Positions 32,412-42,169 of a stretch of DNA of 64,000 nt are shown here, in pieces. Positions within the stretch are counted from its first letter, which is position 1; every line of letters begins with the position of its first letter. This DNA comes from Nakaseomyces glabratus (taxonomy: Eukaryota > Ascomycota > Saccharomycetes > Saccharomycetales > Saccharomycetaceae), in assembly GCF_010111755.1 (NCBI RefSeq), contig NC_088963.1, forward strand, positions 248,001 through 312,000, read 5' to 3'. The notes beneath the pieces were generated by a model that was not told the origin of the DNA, ran no database searches, and saw nothing but the letters and a program-made list of their open reading frames with translations. Position numbers and translations under genes: made by a program.

Positions 32412-33488
32412 ATGATACCTAGCAAAAGGATATTGACAGATAAGGATGTTAAGATATGGGAGGAGTCTGAAACCAGAGAGGATATACTAAGTTTTATTGA
32501 GTCTTTGGCTAAGGCGGTGGAAGGCTTTGAAAACGATCAAGTTAGTGAACCTGTAAGTGACAGTGTGCAGAGCACCATAGCGGTGTTAACAGAGATCGAT
32601 AAGCTAATCAAGTTACACCCGGTAATACAGGATAAAAACACTTCCAGATTTGGTAAGGTCGAGTTTCGGGATTTCTACGATGATGTATGTGAAAAGGCTG
32701 ATGACCTTTTGAGTTCTCATTTCCCCGCGCTAACCTCTGAGCAAATCGAGCAACTGTCAATATACTTACAGGAGTCTTGGGGAAACAAGAGAAGAATAGA
32801 CTATGGATCAGGCCATGAACTCAACTTCATTTGTTTCCTGTACGGCCTAACTCATTATAAAATTTTTGATCTTCAGCGTGATGCCAGAAATTTAGTTCTA
32901 GTGTTGTTTATCGAGTATCTGAAGATAATGAGGGAAATCGAGACCTTATATTGGCTAGAGCCTGCTGGCTCACATGGAGTCTGGGGTTTGGATGATTATC
33001 ATTTCTTGCCTTTCCTCTTTGGGGCATTTCAACTCGCACCTCATAAACACTTGAAACCAAAATCTATTCACAACGAGGAGTTGGTAGAGATGTTTGCAGA
33101 TAAGTATCTATATTTTGGCTGCATAGCTTTTATCAATTCCGTCAAGACATCAACGTCTCTTAGATGGCATTCACCAATGCTGGACGATATAAGTGGAGTA
33201 AAAAAGTGGTCAAAGGTTGCTGAGGGTATGATAAAGATGTACAAGGCAGAGGTTCTAGGGAAACTTCCCATCATGCAACATTTCTATTTTAGTGAGTTCC
33301 TGGTATGCCCAGAAGGTATCTCCGAACCCCGTACTCATATCCACAACGGTGATGAAGATGATGACCAGTGCTGCCAGGATGGTGCAGCACATAATACCTG
33401 GGGTGATTGCTGTGGTATAAAGATACCTAGTTTGTATGCTGCAAATGCTATGGAAAAGCAGTCACACAAGCCAATACCGTTTGACTAG
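32412..33488 (+). CDS. RRD2: Rrd2, PP2A phosphatase activator (PTPA)
   Basis: Peptidyl-prolyl isomerase/activator of PP2A-type phosphatases. From the ATG at 32412 it is 358 aa, the same length as S. cerevisiae Rrd2, and begins MIPSKRILTDKDVKIWEES like the family. The frame is open further upstream (in-frame ATG at 32313), but those 33 residues are hydrophobic and unconserved. Signature segments: YGSGHELNF, LEPAGSHGVWGLDDYHFLPFL, HSPMLDDISGVK, and the C-terminal TWGDCCGIKIPS followed by KPIPFD. A Cys/His-containing insertion (HNGDEDDDQCCQDGAAH) precedes the end. The next gene, PRP46, is convergent. Confidence 0.96.
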   Translation: MIPSKRILTDKDVKIWEESETREDILSFIESLAKAVEGFENDQVSEPVSDSVQSTIAVLTEIDKLIKLHPVIQDKNTSRFGKVEFRDFYDDVCEKADDLLSSHFPALTSEQIEQLSIYLQESWGNKRRIDYGSGHELNFICFLYGLTHYKIFDLQRDARNLVLVLFIEYLKIMREIETLYWLEPAGSHGVWGLDDYHFLPFLFGAFQLAPHKHLKPKSIHNEELVEMFADKYLYFGCIAFINSVKTSTSLRWHSPMLDDISGVKKWSKVAEGMIKMYKAEVLGKLPIMQHFYFSEFLVCPEGISEPRTHIHNGDEDDDQCCQDGAAHNTWGDCCGIKIPSLYAANAMEKQSHKPIPFD

Positions 33489-33633
33489 TCTCGACATATA
33501 TTTATATACGTAAATGATCTATACTAACATTACTTACCAAAGCAATTCAATGGAAGGACAATGGAACACAAACGATTGTTATCATTTGATAAAATTTAAT
33601 GCAATGTGTCTATATAAATAGCAATATAAAACT

Positions 33634-34917
33634 TTAAAGTCTTTGTGAATCTAGTTTTGGATTCCAAGGTAAATTAGGATGAGTGTCTTGAGAGGCAGTT
33701 TCATCTTGTTTCCAAATTTTGATTGTTCGATCTGTCTCACCTGTCAATAAACGTAAACCTGTTCCATCGAAAGTACTTGATAGGATACCTCGTTCACTTT
33801 CAGGAGAACCAGGCGCCTCTTTTGTCTTGAAAGTCTGATACTTATGACCTGATTTATAGTCAAAGAACGTTAATGATCCATTGTCAGAACCAGCAAACAA
33901 AACATCATCTTGATTAATCGATACTGTATTTATAACATCTAAGTCTTGTGAGACAAAGTTTGTTAGTAACTCTCCCTTTGGTAACAACCATGATCGTATA
34001 TCATTTGTACACGCAGATGCAAACGAAAATTCAGATGGATGAACTGATATATCTCTTACCGTTCTTTGATGATGTGTTAACACCTTCATTGATTTTCCTG
34101 CTACTAAATCCCATAATCTTATTGACGCATCTACAGAACTGCTGATCACCTGGGGGTCAACTGGAAGACACCGTACTTTTGTTATGGGTCCTTTATGACC
34201 AGGTAATGTCATCACTGGTAATCTTGTCCTTATGTCCCACACTTTTACAACACTGTCACGCCCTGCAGTTACTACCACATCAACTGTTGGATGGATATCT
34301 ACAGTATGCACACCAGATAGATGTCCATGATAATTTCTAATTGCCGTATTCTTTTCCAGGTCCCAACATTTGACCGTTTTATCCTCACTCACCGAGAACA
34401 TGTATGGATGCCTATTAGAGATTGCAAGGTCTCTGACAGTCATATCATGAGCCTTTAAAGTTACTTTAAGCTTACCAGAAGCCAAGTTCCAAATCTTAAT
34501 GGTTTTATCATTACTTCCTGTAGCAAACCATTCATTATCAACTTTATCCATTGCAATACATCGTACCCACCCATGATGCCCATGTATCACCCTAGTTAAA
34601 TGCCATGGTGCATGCCACCTAGGTGTTTGATTCAAAAGCTTATCGTGTCTCTCAATTACCGATTCATGGCCTTGCTCATCGGCAAACTTCTTATTTAGAA
34701 CCAATCCAACATCTCCTGGGTTTTGTTGATGCCTGACCAGCGCCCGACTGGCATTGGAGGGAGTTGCACTGTTACCACTTGCTTCAATAACAGGCTTTTG
34801 AGCATCGACACGCTCTTGTAAGACTCTCGGCAGCTTGCTCAAAACTTCAAACTGATTTTTCCATCTTGCTTGTCTGTATACCTCATCAGCATCTACCAAC
34901 TCATCGCCAATACTCAT
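33634..34917 (-). CDS. PRP46: Prp46, spliceosomal WD40 protein
   Basis: Pleiotropic regulator 1 (PRL1) family subunit of the NineTeen-associated core of the spliceosome. 427 aa versus 451. An N-terminal helical segment (to about 90) precedes the conserved RWHAPWHLTRVIHGHHGWVRCIA. About seven WD repeats follow with regular GH...WD/WN endings (KIWNLASGK, KCWDLEKN, KVWDIRTR, RLWDLVAG), ending KIWKQDE. The gene is divergent from the YPL150W-like kinase and convergent with RRD2, as in S. cerevisiae. Confidence 0.96.
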   Translation of the reverse strand: MSIGDELVDADEVYRQARWKNQFEVLSKLPRVLQERVDAQKPVIEASGNSATPSNASRALVRHQQNPGDVGLVLNKKFADEQGHESVIERHDKLLNQTPRWHAPWHLTRVIHGHHGWVRCIAMDKVDNEWFATGSNDKTIKIWNLASGKLKVTLKAHDMTVRDLAISNRHPYMFSVSEDKTVKCWDLEKNTAIRNYHGHLSGVHTVDIHPTVDVVVTAGRDSVVKVWDIRTRLPVMTLPGHKGPITKVRCLPVDPQVISSSVDASIRLWDLVAGKSMKVLTHHQRTVRDISVHPSEFSFASACTNDIRSWLLPKGELLTNFVSQDLDVINTVSINQDDVLFAGSDNGSLTFFDYKSGHKYQTFKTKEAPGSPESERGILSSTFDGTGLRLLTGETDRTIKIWKQDETASQDTHPNLPWNPKLDSQRL

Positions 34918-35522
34918 CCCGCACTTCTTACTTGCAAATTTTTGAAAGTATTATAGTCAAAATGCAAACTGTATACTAATAAAAGGCACCGCACTGTGCT
35001 AATAGCTGTAAGCAATGTATAAATATTGCACATATAGTATCCATCTAGCAATCATAGACAACGGTGCAAGTGAGTGCTTTGATTTATTTCCAATCTTTCT
35101 GTAATTCCGATTCTCAGTGATTTTCGAGATATTTTTATCCATTTTTAGGGAAAATAAGCTTTAAGATGCCAAATTTTATCCAAAAGTATAATCAACTCTT
35201 GAGCTTTTGGGCACTATTCTATGTTGTATATACATTCGTACAAGTATCGAAACTAAATAGTTGTGGCACGTAACTTCTGTGGTGAACAATCTGCATAATT
35301 ATAACGCAACAAGGCCTTCATTTTGGCGAGCATTACAGCTTTCAGAGAGGTTAATCGGGACCTCTACATCGAGAAGACGTCATTCTAGTGTTTATTATTT
35401 GGTGACAAGCTAGAGGCTACACAAACTGAGGCTAATCCCGTATTGCATAGTGGATATTTATAGGTCACATAGACGCATAGAGTTAATTGATAATAGTTCG
35501 GAGATAATTTACCATAGGGCAG
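34918..35522. promoter_or_regulatory. PRP46/kinase divergent promoter
   Basis: 605-bp gap between divergent starts; AT-rich, with no clear strong motif and no gene. Confidence 0.4.
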
Positions 35523-38204
35523 ATGATAAATGCGATACAACCCCCTACTAAGGCGGAACAGAATAATATTAAAGCCATTATCGGTAACTCATATAACAGG
35601 CTCTATAGCCAATTCTCATCTAGCGAATTAACAGAGGTGGGGAATTATAAGATACAGAAACAGATAGGAGAGGGCAGTTTTGGTAAAGTATATTTAGCAA
35701 CACATCGACCCACGAAACAGAAAGTTGTTCTGAAGACTGGTGATAAAAGTGACCCCAATGTGGTACGAGAAGTATTTTACCATAGACAGTTTGACTACCC
35801 ATACATTACTAAGCTGTATGAAGTTATAGTGACCGAGACTAAAGTATGGATGGCTCTTGAATATTGCCCAGGAAAAGAGCTTTACGATCATTTGTTATCG
35901 AAGAGTAGACTACCTACATTGGAATGCGCCGAACTTTTTGCTCAAATCACCGGTGCTGTACACTACGCCCATACTCTAAACTGTGTTCATAGAGACTTAA
36001 AACTGGAAAATGTCCTCCTGGATAAAAATGGAAATGCAAAATTGACGGATTTTGGTTTCACAAGAGAATCCATGACAAAGGCAGTGCTTGAGACTGTGTG
36101 CGGAACTACCGTGTATATGGCTCCAGAAATGATTCAGCATAAACCTTATGATGGTTTTAAAGTGGACATTTGGTCTCTTGGTGTTATATTGTATACTTTA
36201 CTATGCGGCTGTCTACCATTTGATGAAGATGATGACTTACTAACAAAGCAAAAAATTATCAACGATACCCCAGTAATTGATGAACGAATCACCATACCCG
36301 AAGCGCAAAATCTCATTGAACAATTACTTTCAAAGGATCCCACAGAGAGACCAAATACAAGTGCCATATTACTACACCCATTCTTACAACCTTATGGAAC
36401 CTTGATTCTGGAGCAGACCAACAAGATTATCCTGAAACAAAAACAAGGTGGGTCTCAATTCAGCTCGCGATTAGAAAGAAGACTAATAAAAAAAATGAAG
36501 AGAATAGGTTATGATACTCAAGCAATTAGACAATCTGTTATCAAAAAGAAATGTGACTCTTTGTCAGGCTTGTGGTTTTTATTAGCGGAAAAAGAGAAGA
36601 AAATTGATGATAAGAACCGACCAAGAAGAAGCCGTTCATTGCTTTCAGTCCGAAAGGTGTTTGATGACTCCACACAAGACCTATTGACTGGTGATGACGG
36701 ACTTTTAACTACTTCTCTTGAGGTTACAAGAGTTGGTTCGATAGGTAAGATATTAAACAAGCAAGCTGAAAGAGTGACATCGTTAGCACCTATGGGAGTG
36801 AAAAAGTCCATCGATTTTTCAACAAGGTCACTGAATCTTACTTTAACTAACACGAACCAAAGCCAAGATAATAATACAAAAAACCAAGAGTCTGTCACAT
36901 TTTCAAAAGAACAAGTAAGAAGGGTACAAAGTGGTACCAATGCAAGTACACAAAACGAGCAATCACCAAAGAAGACAAATATATTCAAGAAGATGTCCAA
37001 ATTTTTTAAAGAGAAGAAATATTTTAGCAACTTAAACAATGAAGAGAGTGCAAGTAGTACAAATACTATGAGAAGAAGCTTAGAGACATCTCTAGGTGCT
37101 TCTTCGCACAATAAAGAAAGCGTTTCACCTGAAAAGGGTAATTCCATTAACGAAGATGAAAATCGAAATGAGAAGTTTGATTCAACTGACAAAAGAAAAC
37201 CAATCAAACAATCAGAAAAGGCAACTATGGTCCTTTTACCAGAAGACAGACACAAACTTACCATAACTGAGCCAAATGTGACGAGGCTGAAATCCTCCAG
37301 TGTAACATCTCGACAAACCTCCACTGACAACGATGACAGCGAATCAATGGATAACTCTAGATCAGGATCTGCTGAAATAAAAAAGCGAAACTTAGTGCCG
37401 ACGGCACGTCCATTTTCTGGGTTATCAGAAATTTCTAATGATACTTACAACTCTGATTATTCAACTGATGGTAACACATCCTCTTACAGAGTTAATGACC
37501 CACCTCTATCACAGATAATGAAAACTAATTCTGGAGGTACTTCTCAATATTCCGGAAATTCTGAAAAACTCACAAATGGAACTGGAAGAAGATATATTAG
37601 AAGAAACCAAAGCTTGATATCCAATGCTTCAAGTGCCTCAGAAAAAAGCTCCAGAACCGATTCATTTTATGATATCACTACAGCATCACCACCAGCATTT
37701 ATTGATAACCGATCTAAGAATAATTTTGGCTTAAAAGAGTCAATTTTACCTAGATTTGGAGCACATCATTCCTGGGGGCCAAAAAGATCCTATGCAAGCA
37801 ACAGAGTTGGCTCTTTAGGAAGAAGAGCGCAAAAGAGGAACTATCTAAAAAATAACTCCAGTAGAACTACCCAATCCATAATCAAGGAGGAAGATTCTTC
37901 AGACAACGACGAAACTGATGTCTCCTACCATAGCTACAGGTATAATAATAACAAATCACCCCTCAATGCTTTCCGTTCGGGTGGTACTCCAGAATACGGT
38001 GAGGATAAGTTAATCTCATCCTCTCCATTACAGACATTTGGTAATGTCGAACATACACCCCCAAAGTCCGCAACTGATTCACCTGAGGCATTTAATGGTA
38101 TTTATGCACCTGTTGTTTCAAATCGCATCCCATCCAAAAATATAGTCGAAGATGAAGAATTAATTAGTGCGGCTGACTTGGAAGATAACTTTTCAGATGA
38201 CTAA
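35523..38204 (+). CDS. YPL150W-like Ser/Thr protein kinase
   Basis: 893-aa protein (901 in S. cerevisiae YPL150W, a lipid-binding kinase of unknown role). The N-terminal kinase domain (about 40-290) is complete: glycine loop GEGSFGKVYLA, VAIK-type Lys in KVVLKTG, catalytic loop HRDLKLENVLL, DFGF, activation segment CGTTVYMAPEM, and WSLGVILYTLLCG. A linker with a basic patch follows. The long C-terminal 550 residues are Ser/Asn/Arg-rich and probably disordered, with an acidic end. The kinase is of the CAMK/Snf1-like group. It lies divergent from PRP46 as in S. cerevisiae. Confidence 0.92.
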   Translation: MINAIQPPTKAEQNNIKAIIGNSYNRLYSQFSSSELTEVGNYKIQKQIGEGSFGKVYLATHRPTKQKVVLKTGDKSDPNVVREVFYHRQFDYPYITKLYEVIVTETKVWMALEYCPGKELYDHLLSKSRLPTLECAELFAQITGAVHYAHTLNCVHRDLKLENVLLDKNGNAKLTDFGFTRESMTKAVLETVCGTTVYMAPEMIQHKPYDGFKVDIWSLGVILYTLLCGCLPFDEDDDLLTKQKIINDTPVIDERITIPEAQNLIEQLLSKDPTERPNTSAILLHPFLQPYGTLILEQTNKIILKQKQGGSQFSSRLERRLIKKMKRIGYDTQAIRQSVIKKKCDSLSGLWFLLAEKEKKIDDKNRPRRSRSLLSVRKVFDDSTQDLLTGDDGLLTTSLEVTRVGSIGKILNKQAERVTSLAPMGVKKSIDFSTRSLNLTLTNTNQSQDNNTKNQESVTFSKEQVRRVQSGTNASTQNEQSPKKTNIFKKMSKFFKEKKYFSNLNNEESASSTNTMRRSLETSLGASSHNKESVSPEKGNSINEDENRNEKFDSTDKRKPIKQSEKATMVLLPEDRHKLTITEPNVTRLKSSSVTSRQTSTDNDDSESMDNSRSGSAEIKKRNLVPTARPFSGLSEISNDTYNSDYSTDGNTSSYRVNDPPLSQIMKTNSGGTSQYSGNSEKLTNGTGRRYIRRNQSLISNASSASEKSSRTDSFYDITTASPPAFIDNRSKNNFGLKESILPRFGAHHSWGPKRSYASNRVGSLGRRAQKRNYLKNNSSRTTQSIIKEEDSSDNDETDVSYHSYRYNNNKSPLNAFRSGGTPEYGEDKLISSSPLQTFGNVEHTPPKSATDSPEAFNGIYAPVVSNRIPSKNIVEDEELISAADLEDNFSDD

Positions 38205-38351
38205 TACCTTGCATTTAATGAATAAAAAATAAAAATTATATATAACTTATTCAAAATCATAGTTTTCCCACTTTGTATCATATTGCATTACATAGTTTAA
38301 TACACCATATATTTTAATCCTATGACATTGAAAGAACCACCATGCAATCAT

Positions 38352-39788
38352 TTATTGCATATTTCCCATCTTAAAAGACTCCAGTAACTTTTGAAGAATT
38401 TCATCTGACATTTCCAAATCACAATCGTCACCAATGTCATCAGTCTGTGGTATACCATCCTCTTTTAAACCATTCGATATATTGGAAGTCGTGTATTCAT
38501 CAAGTTCCTTTTTCGAAACACCTAGTGCTTCAGTAAGAAAATATTCGAAAAAGTCATCTTCATCAATGTCAACATTTTCACTTTTAAAATATTTCCTGGC
38601 CTCATCATCTTTTGATACTTCATAATCCTTAGCCGCCAGCTTGCTTTTGGTTTTGTTATTAAAAGTCTGTGCGCCATATAGATTCTCGTTCATGTCAGCG
38701 AATATTTTCTCAACTTCTTTTATCTTTCTGACTTCTTTAAATGGAAAGTTAGCAAATATACTATCAGGATCAGTGAGTCTCTTTGAATTTGGCTTGTATA
38801 GAATTTTACCAGTCTTTATGAGCCTACTGAAAGTATTACAAAGAATCCAACCACAAATATGCGGATCATAACAATCTTTTTCCTTTCCGGTAACGTTGAA
38901 CTGCACAGTAGAAAGAATCCTTAAATGACTAGCCGGAACCAGTAAATCATAGGTAGTTGGTGATTGCTTAGCCTGTTCTACAATAGTTGCTACTGACCCG
39001 CCAGCAGTATCAGTGTTTTCTAGAGATTGTTTTATTAAATAAGATCCTAACCCTGGATTTAATTTCAAGCCACTATGACACATATCATCGGGTATGGCTA
39101 ATTTTATCAACTTTAGCTCATCAAGGTACGAATGTGGAAAGGAGTTTAAAATCTCTTTTTCAAACGCATCCTGCATTTTAGTCAAAACTTCACATTTAAA
39201 CATTTGTTTTGATAAAAACTCAATACATTCACTACTTTCAATACCACGACCTGGTTTGAACGAAGCAGGAATAGCTTTAAATTTGCCCTCATGCAGCCAG
39301 AGCCTGTTATTTGCAGAAGGAAATGCATAAACATCAGGCATCAAATCCTCGAATTTGTCTATCAGAAAATCACCATCCGTATCGCATATTTTCATGAATA
39401 CTTCAGGGCCTGATTCCTTCAAATATTCGAAAAGCAGAGAAACTACGATCCCTTCTTCAGCTTCTATATTATCTTCCACACAATGGTATCCAAATAAATA
39501 AGGCCTTTTACCCTTGTCTTCTGAAAGAAATCGGATTTCCATAGCTACACCTTCAATATTGCTCCATGGATAGTGTATATTGCAATCATTTAATGATTGT
39601 TCAATTCTTACTTGGTGCTTCTGTAATTCTTCCAGCTGGTGTTGATAGTCGGCATAAATATCTAACCAAAATATACCAAAACATAGGTAAGTGTCTTCGA
39701 GCTTGGCGTCACTATTACTCTCAATACCGTCAACTGGCTGCCATAGGTACTTCGAATCTACCACATTATCGAGGCGTCTGACACTCAT
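38352..39788 (-). CDS. Ecdysoneless/SGT1 (ECD) family protein
   Basis: A 478-aa protein whose N-terminal half aligns with the ECD/hSGT1 family: LFGYHCVEDNIEAEEGIVV, then KICDTDGDFLIDKFEDLMP and NNRLWLHEGKFKAIPAS. These correspond to the human blocks GDNIEDEW, DNDGEFLLIEAADFLP and NRVFFCHGELCIIPAP. The C-terminal half is acidic, with DEDDFFEYFLTEALGV like the metazoan acidic tail. ECD proteins bind U5 snRNP/PRPF8 and R2TP components and are linked to splicing and cell-cycle progression. To my knowledge S. cerevisiae has no member, and between YPL150W and ATG5 it has no gene. A PAC box lies upstream. It is a clear case of differential loss, not transfer, as codon use and composition look native. 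Confidence 0.9.
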   Translation of the reverse strand: MSVRRLDNVVDSKYLWQPVDGIESNSDAKLEDTYLCFGIFWLDIYADYQHQLEELQKHQVRIEQSLNDCNIHYPWSNIEGVAMEIRFLSEDKGKRPYLFGYHCVEDNIEAEEGIVVSLLFEYLKESGPEVFMKICDTDGDFLIDKFEDLMPDVYAFPSANNRLWLHEGKFKAIPASFKPGRGIESSECIEFLSKQMFKCEVLTKMQDAFEKEILNSFPHSYLDELKLIKLAIPDDMCHSGLKLNPGLGSYLIKQSLENTDTAGGSVATIVEQAKQSPTTYDLLVPASHLRILSTVQFNVTGKEKDCYDPHICGWILCNTFSRLIKTGKILYKPNSKRLTDPDSIFANFPFKEVRKIKEVEKIFADMNENLYGAQTFNNKTKSKLAAKDYEVSKDDEARKYFKSENVDIDEDDFFEYFLTEALGVSKKELDEYTTSNISNGLKEDGIPQTDDIGDDCDLEMSDEILQKLLESFKMGNMQ

Positions 39789-40204
39789 TCCAATCGCTAA
39801 GTGAGTTCAGTACTGTTTTACAGTTTTCTGTTAAGCTTGTGTTCTGACAGGATTATAAAATAGCTTGAAATCGCTTTATGTATTAACATTACTTTTCAAA
39901 TTGTTTGCTAGCTCATCGCATTTTTTTTTTCAGGAACAATTAAGGGAATTCGAAAATCAGCTGGATCAAAATTGACATAATAATCGATCAATACTTCAGC
40001 CTTTGTAATGACAATGTTATTGAACGCCAGCGGGGAATAAGACCACAATCACATCAATTATAGGGCACTGGAAACTGGGAAAAGGAAATATTTTCTACTG
40101 TAGCGAGAAGTGACTAGACTTTACATCATTTGGTTCTCACATATATCTTATTAACTATAAGGTTGCGAGCTTTGCAATTGAATACCAGAGAACTACTATT
40201 AATT
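39789..40204. promoter_or_regulatory. ECD/ATG5 divergent promoter with PAC
   Basis: 416-bp gap with PAC GCTCATCGC (39911-39919) followed by a T-run, about 125 bp upstream of the ECD-family start. No RRPE as clear as in TGS1 or NOP53. No gene seen. Confidence 0.5.
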
Positions 40205-41017
40205 ATGGGTGATAGCAAAGAATTGGTCTGGAACGGCAGCATAAATGTACAAATCAAACTTGATAGTCGATTACTGGTAGATGGCGTTCCTGAAGGTCGA
40301 CGGTTAGTGAATATTAGAGTACCTAGAGAATCTCATATAGCCATCTACACACCACTAGTACTAGAAAGGCTTCGAAACGTTCTTAGATCAGATATTGAAG
40401 AACTCTTACCAAAGGTATGGTATAGTTACAAAGATATTAGCCTGCCGTGGTCGATACCCTTTGGGACTTTGTTTGACATATACAATGGAGCTCATAAAGG
40501 TATTAGTGGGAGTCGAGATAACTATATCAATGTATGGAAATTAAACCTAGTTACAGATGAGAAGTTCCCAATCAATGTGATTCCCATAATAGAAGGACAG
40601 GATCAATTAAGGAAATTTATGATGCAGAGTTGGAAGCAATGCTGTTTCATTCTGAATGGGTCATCTAAAAGAGTTATGTCTTTGTCCTTACAGGACTCCC
40701 TAGAAGTATGGGAAGGCGTAACGGAGCGGGACTATGCAAAGTACAGCGGTGTAATCAAAAGGATATTGCCGAGGACTCCCAGAAGAATACCTGTCGCTAT
40801 CCATGCGGCGAATGGTGGGCCGATTGTACAAACTACAGAACCGACATTGACAGACACTAGTTTTTCTCAAGCGGTTGAGGGAATTGTAAAAGCAGACTTC
40901 GTCGTTTGCCAAGGGATTGTAATGTACTTAAGGGACTTCTCAGATACCTCACTATACGACGTTTACGATAAGCTTCACAGCATTGACGGGTACCTCCATC
41001 TAATAGCCAATTTGTAG
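40205..41017 (+). CDS. ATG5: Atg5, autophagy conjugation protein
   Basis: Acceptor of Atg12 and part of the Atg12-Atg5-Atg16 E3-like complex for Atg8 lipidation at the phagophore. From the ATG at 40205 it has 270 aa (294 in S. cerevisiae) and begins MGDSKELVWNGSINV, matching the family. An in-frame ATG at 40130 adds 25 unconserved residues. Conserved blocks: VNIRVPRESH, LPWSIPFGTLFD, WKQCCFILNGSSKRVMSLS and a C-terminal VCQGIV...LYDVYDKLHSIDGYLHL. The Atg12 acceptor lysine is K144, in the WKQ motif that holds K149 in S. cerevisiae. It is convergent with PPT2, only 43 bp apart. Confidence 0.95.
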   Translation: MGDSKELVWNGSINVQIKLDSRLLVDGVPEGRRLVNIRVPRESHIAIYTPLVLERLRNVLRSDIEELLPKVWYSYKDISLPWSIPFGTLFDIYNGAHKGISGSRDNYINVWKLNLVTDEKFPINVIPIIEGQDQLRKFMMQSWKQCCFILNGSSKRVMSLSLQDSLEVWEGVTERDYAKYSGVIKRILPRTPRRIPVAIHAANGGPIVQTTEPTLTDTSFSQAVEGIVKADFVVCQGIVMYLRDFSDTSLYDVYDKLHSIDGYLHLIANL

Positions 41018-41060
41018 AGTCAGGGGTTATAACACAATCAGATTTCATTACTTATTAATA

Positions 41061-41546
41061 CTATACAAGGTTTTTGGTATCTATTAGTGTTGTATACGCT
41101 ACCAGGTATTCGTTATCGTGCGACAAAGTCGATAGGAACTTTGCCTGTCTGAGGAATTGCAATTGATCCAGTCGCAAGGCCTCGTTATCAAGCAGAAGCT
41201 GTGGCACACCATTGCTACGCCGTTGTCGATAGAGCAGCTTTGTATATATGAACATTGCAGGTGGCAGAACCGTGTGTAGAGGCGCTGCGCAATGCAGCGC
41301 TTTGAGCGCGGCCTCTTTCAAAGCCCATGTGCCGGCTATGTACCTTATCTGACCCGCTGACAGAGAGGCACCGTCCACACCCAACGCAATACGCTCGGTT
41401 GGGTGCATGAACTTCGATACGACACGTTGGAACCCTCTCGAGCCCGCATCATACTTCGTCAGCAGCCGATGCATACGCGGCAGATGCACGACGTCGCACC
41501 CTACTCCAAGAACGCTCATTGGTAAACTGCTTTCGCCAGCTCTCAC
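41061..41546 (-). CDS. PPT2: Ppt2, mitochondrial holo-ACP synthase
   Basis: Phosphopantetheine transferase that attaches 4'-phosphopantetheine from CoA to mitochondrial acyl carrier protein. 161 aa versus 173. The two AcpS-type motifs are intact: GVGCDVVHLPRM near the N-terminus (Mg-binding Asp in GCD) and AGTWALKEAALKAL in the middle (catalytic W/KEA). An ATG at 41519 (Met10) would begin right at the enzyme core; the longer start lacks an obvious Arg-rich presequence, so targeting is not resolved. The coding sequence is noticeably GC-richer than its neighbours. Confidence 0.93.
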   Translation of the reverse strand: MRAGESSLPMSVLGVGCDVVHLPRMHRLLTKYDAGSRGFQRVVSKFMHPTERIALGVDGASLSAGQIRYIAGTWALKEAALKALHCAAPLHTVLPPAMFIYTKLLYRQRRSNGVPQLLLDNEALRLDQLQFLRQAKFLSTLSHDNEYLVAYTTLIDTKNLV

Positions 41547-42169
41547 CAGCTCAGACAGCAGAACTTGAGCGCATGCAAACCACTATCAGCTATTACAGAA
41601 GCGAACATCGCAGTCCAAAGAAGTGGGTAACAACCGAGTGGTAACCGTGACAGCATAGAACCTCTTACAAATCGGGCATCCCGGAATTTCCCAAAGAGGG
41701 ACCAGAATCATTAACGACGTAACATCACATGATAGACATAGGGCAGAGAGACTCAGATTTTCGCCAGTACGGCCAAACTCAGAACAAGTCAGTGCGGTTG
41801 TGGAACTTGTCCCTTACCCCCCCCACCCCCGTCTCTTTTCACAATCTAGAGAAACCGGGGTACAGACATTCTGCAGAGAGAACATCGCACAGAGAGACAC
41901 CTGGCGAAATTTGGAGTGACTCCTCGAGGGGGGGGGACTTCATGCTCATCGCAAGGACTGCCCCCGCACACTGAACACTGCGATCGGTATTTGGATTAAA
42001 CTCCGATTCCCCCATACCCTTAGCAGTTCATCACAATACCATACAATAAGCTACCGAATAGTATTACTACACAACAAGTGTTAGGCTTCTGGGACTGGTG
42101 TGTTCATATAAATAGGACAGGGCATCTTTTTGGTTAGGAAAAGACAGTGGGAAGAAAACAACCAAAACG
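41547..42169. promoter_or_regulatory. PPT2/PXA1 divergent promoter with C and G homopolymers
   Basis: 623-bp gap. It has a C-run of about 8 then 5 (near 41816-41830), a run of 9 G (41928-41936) and a PAC-like GCTCATCGC (41944-41952). No gene is supported; the 81-codon frame across it is chance. Confidence 0.45.

Noticed and set aside
36518..37330. 270-codon ORF antisense to the YPL150W-like kinase
   Set aside because: Shadow of the Ser/Asn-rich disordered region; its Ser/Leu/Phe-rich composition is the complement of that low-complexity sequence.
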